NCBI GenBank assembly: GCA_034666985.1
Contig: JAXDKS010000024.1
Coordinates: 1 to 64,000, forward strand
Direction: 5' to 3'
Source: DATARR01 sp034666985
Lineage (GTDB): Bacteria; Acidobacteriota; Thermoanaerobaculia; Multivoradales; UBA5704
Length of the DNA stretch: 64,000 nt
The notes below the pieces were generated by a model, which was given only the letters and a program-made list of their open reading frames with translations, was not told the DNA's origin and did no database searches. The translations under genes and the position numbers were made by a program. How positions within the stretch are numbered: the stretch's first letter is position 1; every line of letters starts with the position of its first letter. Positions 1 through 10,929 of the stretch are shown piece by piece.

Positions 1-37
1 GTCTCAGAGACATCTGGTCACACTCCTGCCAAGGCAT
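1..37 (-). CDS. IS481-like transposase, N-terminal fragment running off the window
   Basis: Reading leftward from an ATG at 37, the twelve visible residues are MPWQECDQMSLR. These match the characteristic MPWxE-type start of IS481-family (helix-turn-helix plus DDE integrase core) transposases as I recall them. A good ribosome-binding site (GGAAGGAGGAACAGC) precedes the ATG. The rest of the gene lies outside the window, so intactness cannot be judged. The call rests on few residues plus the IS-like end at 69-121. Confidence 0.6.
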   Translation of the reverse strand, partial: MPWQECDQMSLR

Positions 38-121
38 GCTGTTCCTCCTTCCAGGAACAGCTTCCCTCAAGGTGTTACCCATGTCCCCGCACAAGTGTTA
101 CCCATGTCCCCGGTCCATACA
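1..121 (-). mobile_element. End of an IS481-like insertion sequence
   Basis: On the minus strand two direct copies of GGGGACATGGGTAACAC lie just upstream of the transposase start (about 72-88 and 95-111). They are followed outward by CCGGTCCATACA, which ends 5'-TGT on the element's outer strand at about 121. Repeats of this type next to an MPWxE transposase are typical of these elements. The outer border at 121 is an inference from the TGT end. The other IS end and any target duplication are outside the window. Confidence 0.55.
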
Positions 122-210
122 CCGGGGTGGGGGATGGGGTGGTCGGGAGAGGGGGTTGGGGTGAGGGCGGGCGGGGGAGCGCTGGAGCTAAGTTAGCGCC
201 TATGGGGGCC

Positions 211-2534
<2,324 letters not shown>

Positions 2535-2538
<4 letters not shown>

Positions 2539-3806
2539 GTTTTCACTCCTTTGCCCATCAGGCGATCGTAGAGAACCATGGCCAGGGTCGCGGCGAAGCC
2601 GATGCCGGAGGTCACCCACCACATGGTGGCGGGATGGGGAGACTCGCGGATGAACCGTTGCACGAGCGATCCGCCCAGAGCGCCGCCGATCACCGAGCCG
2701 ATCGCCACGGGCAGGAAGGCGAAGCCCATGAACGTCCCCACCTGCTCGCGCGGCGCGAGGTCGGCCACGTACTCGTAGAAGCGCGGCGCCTGCAGGGCCT
2801 CGCCGAAGGCGAACACGGCCATCGCCGCCACCACCGCCTGCCAGGTCTGGAACGCGGCGATGATCAGCCACGAGCACGAGGCCACGAAGAAGCCGGCCGT
2901 CATGGCGCGGATGGGCCGCCAGCGCCGCACCAGGGCCGCCACCGGCACGGTGAGCACGATGAGCGTCCAGGCATCCACGGTTTCGATCAGCTCGAAGCGC
3001 TCGAAGCGGAGAGACTCGGTGAGATAGAACGGCAGCGAGTAGAAGATCTGCCAGAACATGATCCAGAAACCCGAAAAGATCACCAGGAAGCCCAGGAACC
3101 GGCCGTTGCGGAAGACCAGGGCCATGTCGCGCAAAACCTTGCCGAACGACTTCGGCGCCGTCTCGCCCGGCTCGCGCGCCGGCTCGCGGAAGAACAGGAG
3201 GGTTCCGATCAGGCAGAAGAACGAGGTGATCGACGACGCCACCAGCACATACTCGATCCCCAGGCTCTGCCGCACCTCCAGGGCCAGGATCGGGCCCAGC
3301 GCGCCGCCGATGTTCACCAGCGTGTAATAGATCGAATATCCCAGCGACTTGGTTTCCGGCGTGGTGGTGCGCGCCACGGTGCCGACGATGCAGGGCTTGA
3401 TGAGCGAGCCGCCCACGGCCGTCAGCAGCAGCACCGCCACGATGTAGGGGAAGCGCCCCACGGCGGCCACGACGCTCTGGCCGTACTGGAGCCCCGCGAG
3501 ACCGATGAGGAAATACCCGACGGTGAAGATGGAGAAGCACGCCGCCAGGCTGCGCTTGAAGCCGTAGCGGTCCACCACCGTCCCCGCCAGGATGGGCAGG
3601 AAGTAGAGGACGCCCGAGAACAGCCCGGCGAGCGATCCCGCCGCCTGCGGTCCCAGCCCCACGCGCTGCGCGAGATAGATCGTGAGCACCGCCTTCGAGC
3701 TGTAGAAGGCGAAGCGCTCGAACAGCTCCAGGACGTTCGCCACCCAGAAGGCGCGGGTGAACCCGGAGGCCAACCCGGAGGTGAAACCGCGCAGGCTCCG
3801 GCTCAT
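2535..3806 (-). CDS. POT/PTR2-like MFS transporter
   Basis: A 423-aa MFS permease with about 12 hydrophobic segments. The segment ELFERFAFYSSKAVLTIYL near residue 27 resembles the ExxERFxYY signature of proton-dependent oligopeptide (POT/PTR2) transporters, and GTVVDRYGFKRSL is the MFS loop 2-3 motif. It overlaps the upstream permease by ATGA and the downstream OPT gene by GTGA. This forms a tight three-gene operon (amino-acid permease, POT-like, OPT), which supports a role in peptide or amino-acid uptake. It is shorter than many POT members, so a general MFS role cannot be excluded. Confidence 0.8.
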
Positions 3807-5317
3807 GCTGCCTCGCTCTCCGTCTTTTCAGTCCGCAGGCGCGCCAGGGTGCTGTGCTTGCGGCCATAGACGAAGTAGATGACGAGACCGATCACCAGCC
3901 AGACGATCAGCCGCAGCCAGTTCTCCGAGGGCAGCGAGAACATGAGCAGCAGGCAGCTCAGGATGCCCAGGATGGGGACCAGCGGCACGAACGGCACGCG
4001 GAACGGCCGCTCGGCCTCCGGATGCGTGCGCCGCATGATGAGCACCGCCGCGCAGACGATGACGAAGGCGAAGAGCGTCCCCATGTTGACCAGCATCAGC
4101 AGCACGCTGATGGGCAGGAACGCGGTGAGACCGCCCACGAAGGCCCCGGTGAGGATCGTCGACTTCCACGGCGTGCGGAAGCGGTCGTGGACCGCGCCGA
4201 AGAATCTGTAGGGGAGCAGGCCGTCGCGGGAGATGGCGAGCAGGATGCGGGCCTGGCTCAGCATGGTCACCAGCAGCACGGAGGTGATGCCCGCGATGCC
4301 GGCGAGGGCGATGAGGAACTGGGCCCAGCGCAGCCCCACGCGGCGGAAGGCATCGGCCACGGGAGCATTGATGTCGATCTGGTCGTAGGGGACCATGCCG
4401 GTGAGCACGGCCACGACAGCGATGTAAAGGAGGGTGCAGAGCACGAGCGAGACGATGATGCCGAGGGGCACGTCGCGCTGCGGGTTCTTCGCCTCCTCGG
4501 AGTGGGTGGAGACCGAGTCGAAGCCGATGTAGGAAAAAAAGGCCAGAGCGGCGCCGGCGAGCATCCCGATGGGCTTGCCGCCGGCGTCGCTCTGGCCGAG
4601 GAGAGTGTGGCCAAAGGCCTGGAGCCCGGTAAGACCGAAGGGTGCGAAGGGGTGCCAGTTGGCGCGGCTCACGTAGAACGCGCCCACGCCGATGACGAAG
4701 AAGACCGCCACCAGCTTGATCCCCACCAGGGCGGTGTTGACGCTGGCGCTCTCCCGGATGCCCACCACCAGGACGATCGTCACCAGCACCACGATCAGGA
4801 CCGCCGGCAGGTTGACGTAGGACCCCGTCGTAACCACCCGCCCGAGCTGCGGGTCGTAGTTCACCACCGGTCCGGCGATGGCGTGGGGGAGCTTCCAGCC
4901 GAAGACGTTGAGCACGCTCTGGAAGTAGCCGGACCAGCCGTCCGCCACCGTGGCCGCGCTCACGGCGTATTCGAGGACGAGGTCCCAGCCGATGATCCAC
5001 GCGAACAGCTCGCCCAGGGTCGCGTAGGCGTAGGTGTAGGCCGAGCCCGCCACCGGCACCATGGAGGCGAACTCGGCATAGCACAAGGCCGCGAACACGC
5101 AGACCAGCCCGGACACGGCGTAGGAGAGCATCATGGCCGGCCCTGCAGTCTGCCGGGCGACCGCCCCGGTGGAAACGAAGATGCCGGCGCCGATCACCGC
5201 GCCGACGCCGAGGCTCGTGAGCTGCACGGGGCCCAGCACCCGGCGCAGACGGTTCTCCCCCTTGAGCTCCTCCAGCAGCAGGCTCAGGGGTTTGCGGGCG
5301 AACAACGGATTGGCCAC
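3803..5317 (-). CDS. APC family amino acid permease (CAT-like)
   Basis: A 504-aa inner-membrane amino acid/polyamine-organocation transporter. The N-terminal helix 1 motif GVGAVIGAGIFVSTG, followed by AGPAMMLSYAVSGLVCVFAA and YAEFASMVPVAGSAYTY, is typical of the cationic amino acid transporter (CAT) branch. SYIGFDSVSTHSEEAKNPQRD is the conserved helix 6 region. The start is GTG, chosen because an excellent Shine-Dalgarno (AAGGAGGTGA) lies 8-9 nt upstream. It is the first gene of the transporter operon running to 211. Amino-acid specificity cannot be read from the sequence. Confidence 0.9.
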   Translation of the reverse strand: MANPLFARKPLSLLLEELKGENRLRRVLGPVQLTSLGVGAVIGAGIFVSTGAVARQTAGPAMMLSYAVSGLVCVFAALCYAEFASMVPVAGSAYTYAYATLGELFAWIIGWDLVLEYAVSAATVADGWSGYFQSVLNVFGWKLPHAIAGPVVNYDPQLGRVVTTGSYVNLPAVLIVVLVTIVLVVGIRESASVNTALVGIKLVAVFFVIGVGAFYVSRANWHPFAPFGLTGLQAFGHTLLGQSDAGGKPIGMLAGAALAFFSYIGFDSVSTHSEEAKNPQRDVPLGIIVSLVLCTLLYIAVVAVLTGMVPYDQIDINAPVADAFRRVGLRWAQFLIALAGIAGITSVLLVTMLSQARILLAISRDGLLPYRFFGAVHDRFRTPWKSTILTGAFVGGLTAFLPISVLLMLVNMGTLFAFVIVCAAVLIMRRTHPEAERPFRVPFVPLVPILGILSCLLLMFSLPSENWLRLIVWLVIGLVIYFVYGRKHSTLARLRTEKTESEAA

Positions 5318-5428
5318 AGGCGGTCACCTCCTTCACGTTCTGGAAGGAGGTTAGGAGACGGCCCGGGCTCGTCTCTATCCCGCGACCTTCGCGACGGCGG
5401 TGATGAGAAGGGGAGGTTGGAGGAGGTG

Positions 5429-6496
5429 CTACGAGCTACGGGATTGGACCCGCCCGACCCGCACCCCATCCCCCAGACGGTACGCATGGTGGGCCGTCAC
5501 GATCGCTCCGCCCTCCCGCAGCCGCCCCCGCAGGCCGTGGATGTGCCGCGCCGCGAGGTTGGTGATCTCGGCCCGGCCCGCTCCCTCCGGAGCGATCCGC
5601 TTCCCCACCTCCAGGACGGGCACGCCATCGCCATCCCGGAGCCGATCCTCCACCAGCTCGGTCCAGGTGACCGCCTCCTGGCTCCCCACCTTGCAGGAGA
5701 GGCGGCGGCGGTCTCCCTCGACCCCCGCAGCGGCGAGGAGACGGCCGCCGATCTCCACGGCGGGGCCGCACCAGACCACGAGGTCCAGCTCGGACTCCAC
5801 CTCGCGGCGATCCTCCTCCGTCTTCCCCACCCAGGCTTCGGAGGCTCCGGTGACCTGGAGGGCGAAGGGGAAGGCGCGGTCCAGGTACGACCTCACGACC
5901 GGCACCACCATCTCCCGAAGCTCGCTCTTGTCCATCACGTCCCGAGGGTCGAAGCCGGCGTCGAGGAGGTCGCGGCCGAAGGTGGCCTCGTAGCCTCGCT
6001 TGTTGGAGAGGAAGCGGCAGGTGGGCGGATTCTCGGCGAACATCCCCCGCACCGTGCTAGCGAGGAAGATGGACTCCCACCAGCGGTCCGGGGGGATGAA
6101 GGCGAGGGTGGAGAGCTGGATGTCCTGGAGGAGCAGGCCGCCAGGGCGGAGCAGACCGGCCAGGGCCTTGGCGAAGCGGCTGGCGCTCTCGAAGACGGCG
6201 GCGTCGAGCACCACCCGGCGGGAACGGAGGGGCTCCGGCACGTCCCCCTCGAAGCGCGCAGCGACCTGCAGACCGGGATGGCGCTCCAGCCAGCCGGCGG
6301 CGATGCGGGTGGTGTCCGGACCCGGCCGGTCCAGGCAGAGCACGGTCGTCTGGGCCACCAGCCCAGTATCGGCAGCACCGGCCTCCGCCAGGGCTGACAG
6401 CAGCTCCGAGACGTGATGTAGATGGTCCTCGGCCACGACCAGCGGCCGCCGCGTGAAGCCTGTTTCTCCGACCCAACTCATTCCGACCCAGCTCAT
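5429..6496 (-). CDS. Hypothetical protein with methyltransferase-like region
   Basis: 355 aa, soluble, no signal peptide. Residues about 85-140 (VVLDAAVFESASRFAKALAG then LLRPGGLLLQDIQLS) resemble the later strands of a class I SAM-dependent methyltransferase, where 'LRPGGLLL' precedes strand 5. No convincing glycine-rich SAM motif I is visible, so the fold assignment is tentative. The start contains a 15-bp tandem duplication (MSWVG MSWVG), so ATG 6496 or ATG 6481 could be used. It is divergent from the kinase-like gene at 6519, and the two appear to share a symmetric -10 region. Function unknown. Confidence 0.6.
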   Translation of the reverse strand: MSWVGMSWVGETGFTRRPLVVAEDHLHHVSELLSALAEAGAADTGLVAQTTVLCLDRPGPDTTRIAAGWLERHPGLQVAARFEGDVPEPLRSRRVVLDAAVFESASRFAKALAGLLRPGGLLLQDIQLSTLAFIPPDRWWESIFLASTVRGMFAENPPTCRFLSNKRGYEATFGRDLLDAGFDPRDVMDKSELREMVVPVVRSYLDRAFPFALQVTGASEAWVGKTEEDRREVESELDLVVWCGPAVEIGGRLLAAAGVEGDRRRLSCKVGSQEAVTWTELVEDRLRDGDGVPVLEVGKRIAPEGAGRAEITNLAARHIHGLRGRLREGGAIVTAHHAYRLGDGVRVGRVQSRSS

Positions 6497-6503
6497 GGGT
6501 CGC

Positions 6504-6512
6504 TACTATACT
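6504..6512. promoter_or_regulatory. Shared divergent -10 region
   Basis: The 9-mer TACTATACT contains TATACT on the plus strand (6507-6512) and TATAGT on the minus strand (6510-6505). They lie 6 nt before the plus-strand ATG at 6519 and 8 nt before the minus-strand ATG at 6496. That spacing would place both transcription starts at or within a few bases of the start codons, giving leaderless messages. No good -35 element is seen on either side. This is inferred from spacing only. Confidence 0.4.
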
Positions 6513-6518
6513 CACGGG

Positions 6519-9032
6519 ATGTCCCCCCGTTCACGATCCCCCTGGGGCTCGCGCCTGCTCTTCCTGGGCGTCTTCCTCTTCGCCGTGCTGGTGGCGCTGG
6601 CCGCCATGTCCATCCGTCAGGAGTGGCAGCAGCGGATCGGGCAGAGCCGGGCGGACGCCATCTTCCAACTCGTGCAGGGGAAGGCCCCGGCCCGCCCCAT
6701 CGAGACGCCGGGCGCCTCGGCCTGGCTCAACCTCGAGCTGCGGCGTTACCGGGAGCGCATCGCCGATCCCGCGAAAGCGCGGCTCTACGGCGAGGTCGCG
6801 GAGTGGCAGGACACGCGCTCCGTGCCGCCGTTCTTCGCCCCTCTGCGCCAGCTCCTGGCGAGCCCCGTCCCGCGCTCGGAGACCCCGGCGCGGCCGAGCC
6901 TCATCTCGCCCGATCCGCTGGGGGATCAACCCGCTCCCTTCTCCCTGCGCACCCAGAGATTCCTGGAGCTCGACGGCCGCTGGTTCGCCATGACGCGCCG
7001 CACGGCTCTGGACTCCGGGAATCTCGCGGACCTCTCCAATCCTTCGAACCGCTTTCTCGACTTCACCACCCCGCACCTCGTGGCCCTCTCCGAGGCGCTC
7101 CAGAGGCTGCTGGCCGAGCACCCCCTGCCCGCGCTGCCGGGCAGCCGGCCGCCGCGGGTGGTGCGCCTCTATGCCCTGGCCGAGGACGGCACCCTCGTCT
7201 CCTTGCCGGTGACGGAACCCGCAGACACCCCCTTCGATCCCCAGGCGAGCCGCCGGGCCGCTCTCGCCGAGGGGCGCGGGTTCCGCAACTCGCCGGAGCG
7301 GCCGACGTTCGTCTCCAACGAGTTCTACTTCCGCTTCGACTATGGGATGCCGGAGGACCAGACCTTCTACTCGGGCCTCTACCTCGACCTGGGAGGCCAG
7401 GGGCTCGTCGCCACCATCACCGTGCCCCTGAGGGACGCCGGCACGGGGGAGCGGGGGCTGATGGGCGCGGACCTCACGTTCGACATCGACTGGGAGGCCT
7501 TCGCCCGCGGCATCGAGCCGCCGATGACGGCCGGCGTGGTCCATCTCGCCGAGGCGCCGGCCATGGGCCGCCCCTGGCCCGACATCCTCGGAGCCCTGCC
7601 GGACGCCCAGCCCGCGGCCCTGCGCAACGCCGTCTCTTCTCTAGCGGCGCAGCGCGCCGGGGGTGGAGCGGCGGCGGAGAGCACGCCCTACCTCCTCCAC
7701 GGCGTGGTGGAAGGCCAGGGAGCGGTGGCGGCCTTCCAGGTCTCGGCCACCACTTGGCTGGTGGTGCTCTTCCCCAAGACCCGGTCGCCCCTCCCCCTGG
7801 TGCCCGTGCTCCTCTCGGCCGTGATGCTGGTGGCCCTGCTCGCGGGCTTCGAGCTCAACCGGCGGCGGGCCGAGCGGGCCCAGATCAAGGCCGAAGGTGC
7901 CCTGGCCGAGAAACAGAACCTTCTCAACACCATGCAGGTGCCGCTGATCGTGGTGGACCCCAACACCGACGAGGTCGTGTTCGGCAATCAGGCGGCGGAG
8001 AACCTCGGCGTGCGTCCCGGCTCCCGCATCGGCGACATGGTGTCGCCGGACCCGCGGGCCCGGGCCCACTATGAACGCATGCAGGTGGCCAAGCCCGAGC
8101 CGCGCCGGGCCTACGGCGTGCCCGTGCGGGTCCAGGGGGAGGATGGTCAGGAGGAGGAGCGGTACGCCATCGTCCGCTCGGTGGCCGTGACCGCGCCCAT
8201 CGAGGCCCTGAAGGCCGACGAGAGGCACCGCCTGGGCGTCCTCTTCGTGCTGGAGCCGGAGGTGGACCTCCCCCTCCTCATCGAGGATCTGGAGAACGAG
8301 ACCCGCCAGGACGAGCGCCGTAAGCTAACCGGCCTCCTCTCGCACGGCGTGGACGCCCTGATTCGCGTCCTGGCCCACGGCCTGCGCGGCAGCGCTGGAG
8401 CCGCCTCGTCGCCTGAATTCGTAGCGTGGCTCGGCGGCTATATCGACCGCCGGCTGCGCACCACCGCGTGGCTTCTCGATCACTGGGACGCCCAGCCGCC
8501 CCTGCCGCCGGACAGCTCCGTGGAGGCGGCCCAGGCCCACACGACGATCGAGCGTCTGGCGAGCGTCTTCGCCCTGGCCGCCGGGGATGCCGACCTGCGC
8601 GCCCGTCTGCACTGGGACAACGGCGTGCTCTCCGAGCGGCCCGATCCCGCGGCCCCCGTCTTCACGCTGGAGATGGACTGGCCCGAGGATCTCTGGTTCG
8701 CCTGCCCGGTGCGCGGCGGCTTCGGTTTCTTCCTCGGCGAGGTGCTGATCAACGCCATCCGCCACGGCCGGCCGGGCTCGACGCCGGCGCTGCGCATCTC
8801 CCTCGACCGCGTGCGCCGGGAGCTTCTCTTCGAGGTCGAGAACGACCTCCGAGCCGAGCCCGGCAGCCCCGCCCGCGACCGCGGCGAGAGCTACGGCGGC
8901 CGCCGCATCCTGGAACGCCTGGCTCTTCTCTTCGAGTGGCGAGATCTCAGCTTCGAGCGCCGGGCCGGCAGCTACCTGGTAACTTGGCGGGTACCGGCGA
9001 GCGAGCGGGGCGACCCTCGGCGGGGAGACTGA
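6519..9032 (+). CDS. Membrane sensor histidine kinase-like protein with PAS domain
   Basis: 837 aa. Transmembrane helix about 10-30, then a large periplasmic domain (about 31-420), a second transmembrane helix (about 424-446), a PAS domain (about 470-560, starting QNLLNTMQVPLIVVDP), a helical linker and a C-terminal GHKL ATPase. The N-box FLGEVLINAIRHG is at about 738-750 and a degenerate G-region YGGRRILERL at about 792. The dimerisation region LTGLLSHGVDALIR has a histidine but not the usual HExR(T/N)P H-box. The ATG at 6519 is chosen over upstream ATGs because the hydrophobic helix then starts properly and a TATACT lies 6 nt before it. No response regulator gene is adjacent. Confidence 0.75.
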   Translation: MSPRSRSPWGSRLLFLGVFLFAVLVALAAMSIRQEWQQRIGQSRADAIFQLVQGKAPARPIETPGASAWLNLELRRYRERIADPAKARLYGEVAEWQDTRSVPPFFAPLRQLLASPVPRSETPARPSLISPDPLGDQPAPFSLRTQRFLELDGRWFAMTRRTALDSGNLADLSNPSNRFLDFTTPHLVALSEALQRLLAEHPLPALPGSRPPRVVRLYALAEDGTLVSLPVTEPADTPFDPQASRRAALAEGRGFRNSPERPTFVSNEFYFRFDYGMPEDQTFYSGLYLDLGGQGLVATITVPLRDAGTGERGLMGADLTFDIDWEAFARGIEPPMTAGVVHLAEAPAMGRPWPDILGALPDAQPAALRNAVSSLAAQRAGGGAAAESTPYLLHGVVEGQGAVAAFQVSATTWLVVLFPKTRSPLPLVPVLLSAVMLVALLAGFELNRRRAERAQIKAEGALAEKQNLLNTMQVPLIVVDPNTDEVVFGNQAAENLGVRPGSRIGDMVSPDPRARAHYERMQVAKPEPRRAYGVPVRVQGEDGQEEERYAIVRSVAVTAPIEALKADERHRLGVLFVLEPEVDLPLLIEDLENETRQDERRKLTGLLSHGVDALIRVLAHGLRGSAGAASSPEFVAWLGGYIDRRLRTTAWLLDHWDAQPPLPPDSSVEAAQAHTTIERLASVFALAAGDADLRARLHWDNGVLSERPDPAAPVFTLEMDWPEDLWFACPVRGGFGFFLGEVLINAIRHGRPGSTPALRISLDRVRRELLFEVENDLRAEPGSPARDRGESYGGRRILERLALLFEWRDLSFERRAGSYLVTWRVPASERGDPRRGD

Positions 9033-9060
9033 GAGGTGTCTGGAAAGGGTGCTCTCTTAA

Positions 9061-9102
9061 TGTAGAGACGCCCGCGGGGGGAACCCCGCGGGCGTCTCTA
9101 CA
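9061..9102. repeat. 42-nt perfect hairpin between convergent genes
   Basis: Arms of 19 bp (TGTAGAGACGCCCGCGGGG and its exact reverse complement) enclose a GGAA loop (a GNRA-type tetraloop). It lies between the convergent genes ending at 9032 and 9139. There is no T-tract on either side, so it is not a canonical intrinsic terminator. It resembles the GTAGAGACG...CGTCTCTAC class of interspersed bacterial palindromes. It may still act as a bidirectional transcript end or RNA-stabilising hairpin. Confidence 0.85.
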
Positions 9103-9138
9103 GTGGGACCGAGCGGAATCTCCGTGGCTGCGGCGGGT

Positions 9139-10713
9139 CTAGCCGCCGTGCCGCCGGCGATCGTTGCCGTGGTTGTTCTGGCCACGGTTGGCTTGGCCCC
9201 GGCCGGAATTGCTACGGTACTGCTGCCTTGGCGGAGCCTGGCGCTGCGGCTGAAACTGCTGCCGCTGCTGTTGCTGCCGCGGCTGATACTGCTGCTGCCG
9301 CTGCTGATACTGCTCCCGCTGCTGGGGCTGATACTGCTGCCGCGGCTGCGGCTGGACGTTGTACTGGCGCTGCCAGCCTTCCTGCGGCCGAGAGCGCTGA
9401 CTGTTGTACGAACGCTGGCGGTTGGCCTGATCCTGCTGCCACCGCTGGGTGTTGTACTGCTGCTGCCGCTGGGCGTTGTACTGCTGCCGCCGGTCGGCCT
9501 GAGCCCGTCCGTTCTCGAACGAGCGCTGCCGGCTGGCCTGATCCTGCCAGCGCGGAGCGTTGCGACCACCGCGGTCGCCCTGGGCCTGCCGGGAGGGGTA
9601 GCCCTGCCCGAACCTCTGGCCATTGATCTGCGCGTAGCTCCGCTGGCGATCCGGATGGTCGTTCCGGAACTGGCGCGCGCTGACCACTGAGCGCCGGGCT
9701 CCCGCGCGATCGAGAGGAGTGCCCCGCCAGCCCCGGCTCACCTGCGGGCGGAAGAACGCGAGGCGGTTGCCTTCCACGTGATATCCGCGGCCCCGGAAGC
9801 CGTCGAGGCCGGCCAAACGATAACGCGGCACGTTGTGGTAGTAGCGGCGGACGTGCTCGAACGCGATACCCCGGTTGAAGTAACGGCCGCCGTAGAGCCC
9901 GTAGCTGGTGCAGTTGCGGGTCAGGCGGAAGAACGAGCTCACCCGCACCCACGGCACGTAGAAGTCGAACAGGTCCACACTGAGAAAAACGCGCGTCGGC
10001 ACGAACAGGTACGCCGAAGGCGCGATCCCGTAGGCGTAGCTGGAGTAGCCATACCCGCCGCCGTAAACCGGGCGGTCGTCGTAACGGTCATTGTCGTCGT
10101 ACACCGGACCGTCCTCGTAGCCCGGGTCGTCTTCATACGCCGGATCGTCGTCGTAGCCCGGGTTGTCGTTGTAACCCGGGCCGTCGTCGTAGCCGGGGTT
10201 GTCGTCGTAGCCAGGGCCGTTGTCATAGTCCGGACCGGCCGTATTGCTGGCAATATTGCTGGCATTGACGTTGGCGCCCGGGGGCAGCGGAGCCCAGCCG
10301 ACGTAGTCGTTCCCTTCCTGCCAGGAGACCCAGGCCGGAGCCCAGTCGTTGCCGGGGACCCAGGCCCAGCCGACCTCAGGGTCCTGATACCAGCGACCGT
10401 AGTGATAGGTCGCCCAGCCGTAGGGCTCGTCCGAGAGCCAGGTCCATCCCTCGTCGCTCCAGACCCAGTGGCCGGCCTGGTAGGGGCGCCAGGTCGAGGA
10501 CACCTCGCGCGGTGTCCAGACCCAGCCATGGCTCGGGCGCTCGATCCAGTTGCCGTAAGGAGCCAGACTGTCGTAGAAAAAACCGAGGTCCACGGAGGCA
10601 TGACCCTGAGGGCCCACGCGGACTCCCGCACCCACCGAGACCTGGGCAGAGGCCGCTCCGGCGCAGACGCCCAAGAGGAGAAGGGCGAAGAGTACGTTTC
10701 GTGTGGTTTTCAT
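9139..10713 (-). CDS. Secreted DUF6600-like protein with acidic repeats and Gln/Arg-rich tail
   Basis: 524 aa. Signal peptide about 1-23 (MKTTRNVLFALLLLGVCAGAASA). Residues about 45-150 hold repeated aromatic motifs (YGNWIERPSHGWVWTP, HWVWSDEGWTWLS, YGWATYHYGRWYQDPEVGW) typical of the YxWxxW-rich DUF6600 family. A tandem acidic segment follows at about 158-213, in which PGYDDNP-like heptads recur at least seven times. The last 140 residues are rich in Gln, Arg and Asn with many QYQ/RQQ units. SD GAGGT precedes the ATG. Opposite charges in the two low-complexity parts suggest an envelope or matrix protein, but the function is unknown. Confidence 0.85.
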   Translation of the reverse strand: MKTTRNVLFALLLLGVCAGAASAQVSVGAGVRVGPQGHASVDLGFFYDSLAPYGNWIERPSHGWVWTPREVSSTWRPYQAGHWVWSDEGWTWLSDEPYGWATYHYGRWYQDPEVGWAWVPGNDWAPAWVSWQEGNDYVGWAPLPPGANVNASNIASNTAGPDYDNGPGYDDNPGYDDGPGYNDNPGYDDDPAYEDDPGYEDGPVYDDNDRYDDRPVYGGGYGYSSYAYGIAPSAYLFVPTRVFLSVDLFDFYVPWVRVSSFFRLTRNCTSYGLYGGRYFNRGIAFEHVRRYYHNVPRYRLAGLDGFRGRGYHVEGNRLAFFRPQVSRGWRGTPLDRAGARRSVVSARQFRNDHPDRQRSYAQINGQRFGQGYPSRQAQGDRGGRNAPRWQDQASRQRSFENGRAQADRRQQYNAQRQQQYNTQRWQQDQANRQRSYNSQRSRPQEGWQRQYNVQPQPRQQYQPQQREQYQQRQQQYQPRQQQQRQQFQPQRQAPPRQQYRSNSGRGQANRGQNNHGNDRRRHGG

Positions 10714-10913
10714 GAAGTTACCTCGCCTTGTGTTTGGGGTCCGCGCATGGCAGAACTCCGGATCTGGAGATTCTCAGCGCGGCCATCTCACATAGCGCAA
10801 AGGCTATGCCAGCGCGTCTCCCCAGGGAAACCTCGCTCCTGGGACCTCTGGAGAGGACGGTCTTGGGGCCGGGAGCGGACGGCACCGAGGTGGTGAGGAT
10901 CCGCGGAGAGGTG

Positions 10914-10919
10914 TACGAT
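10914..10919 (+). promoter_or_regulatory. Predicted -10 element of the MA-like peptidase gene
   Basis: TACGAT ends 10 nt before the ATG at 10930, with no Shine-Dalgarno directly before the start codon. A transcription start about 7 nt downstream would leave a leader of only a few bases. Inferred by position. Confidence 0.3.
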
Positions 10920-10929
10920 TTTCTCCAGC

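Noticed and set aside
179..199. GCGCT...AGCGC hairpin downstream of the OPT stop as a terminator
   Set aside because: Only a 5-bp stem with an 11-nt loop and no T-run; too weak to call.
3854..6397. 847-aa plus-strand open frame
   Set aside because: Spans the antisense of two real genes and their gap, composition is typical of antisense GC-rich frames (HQDEG-rich), no start context.
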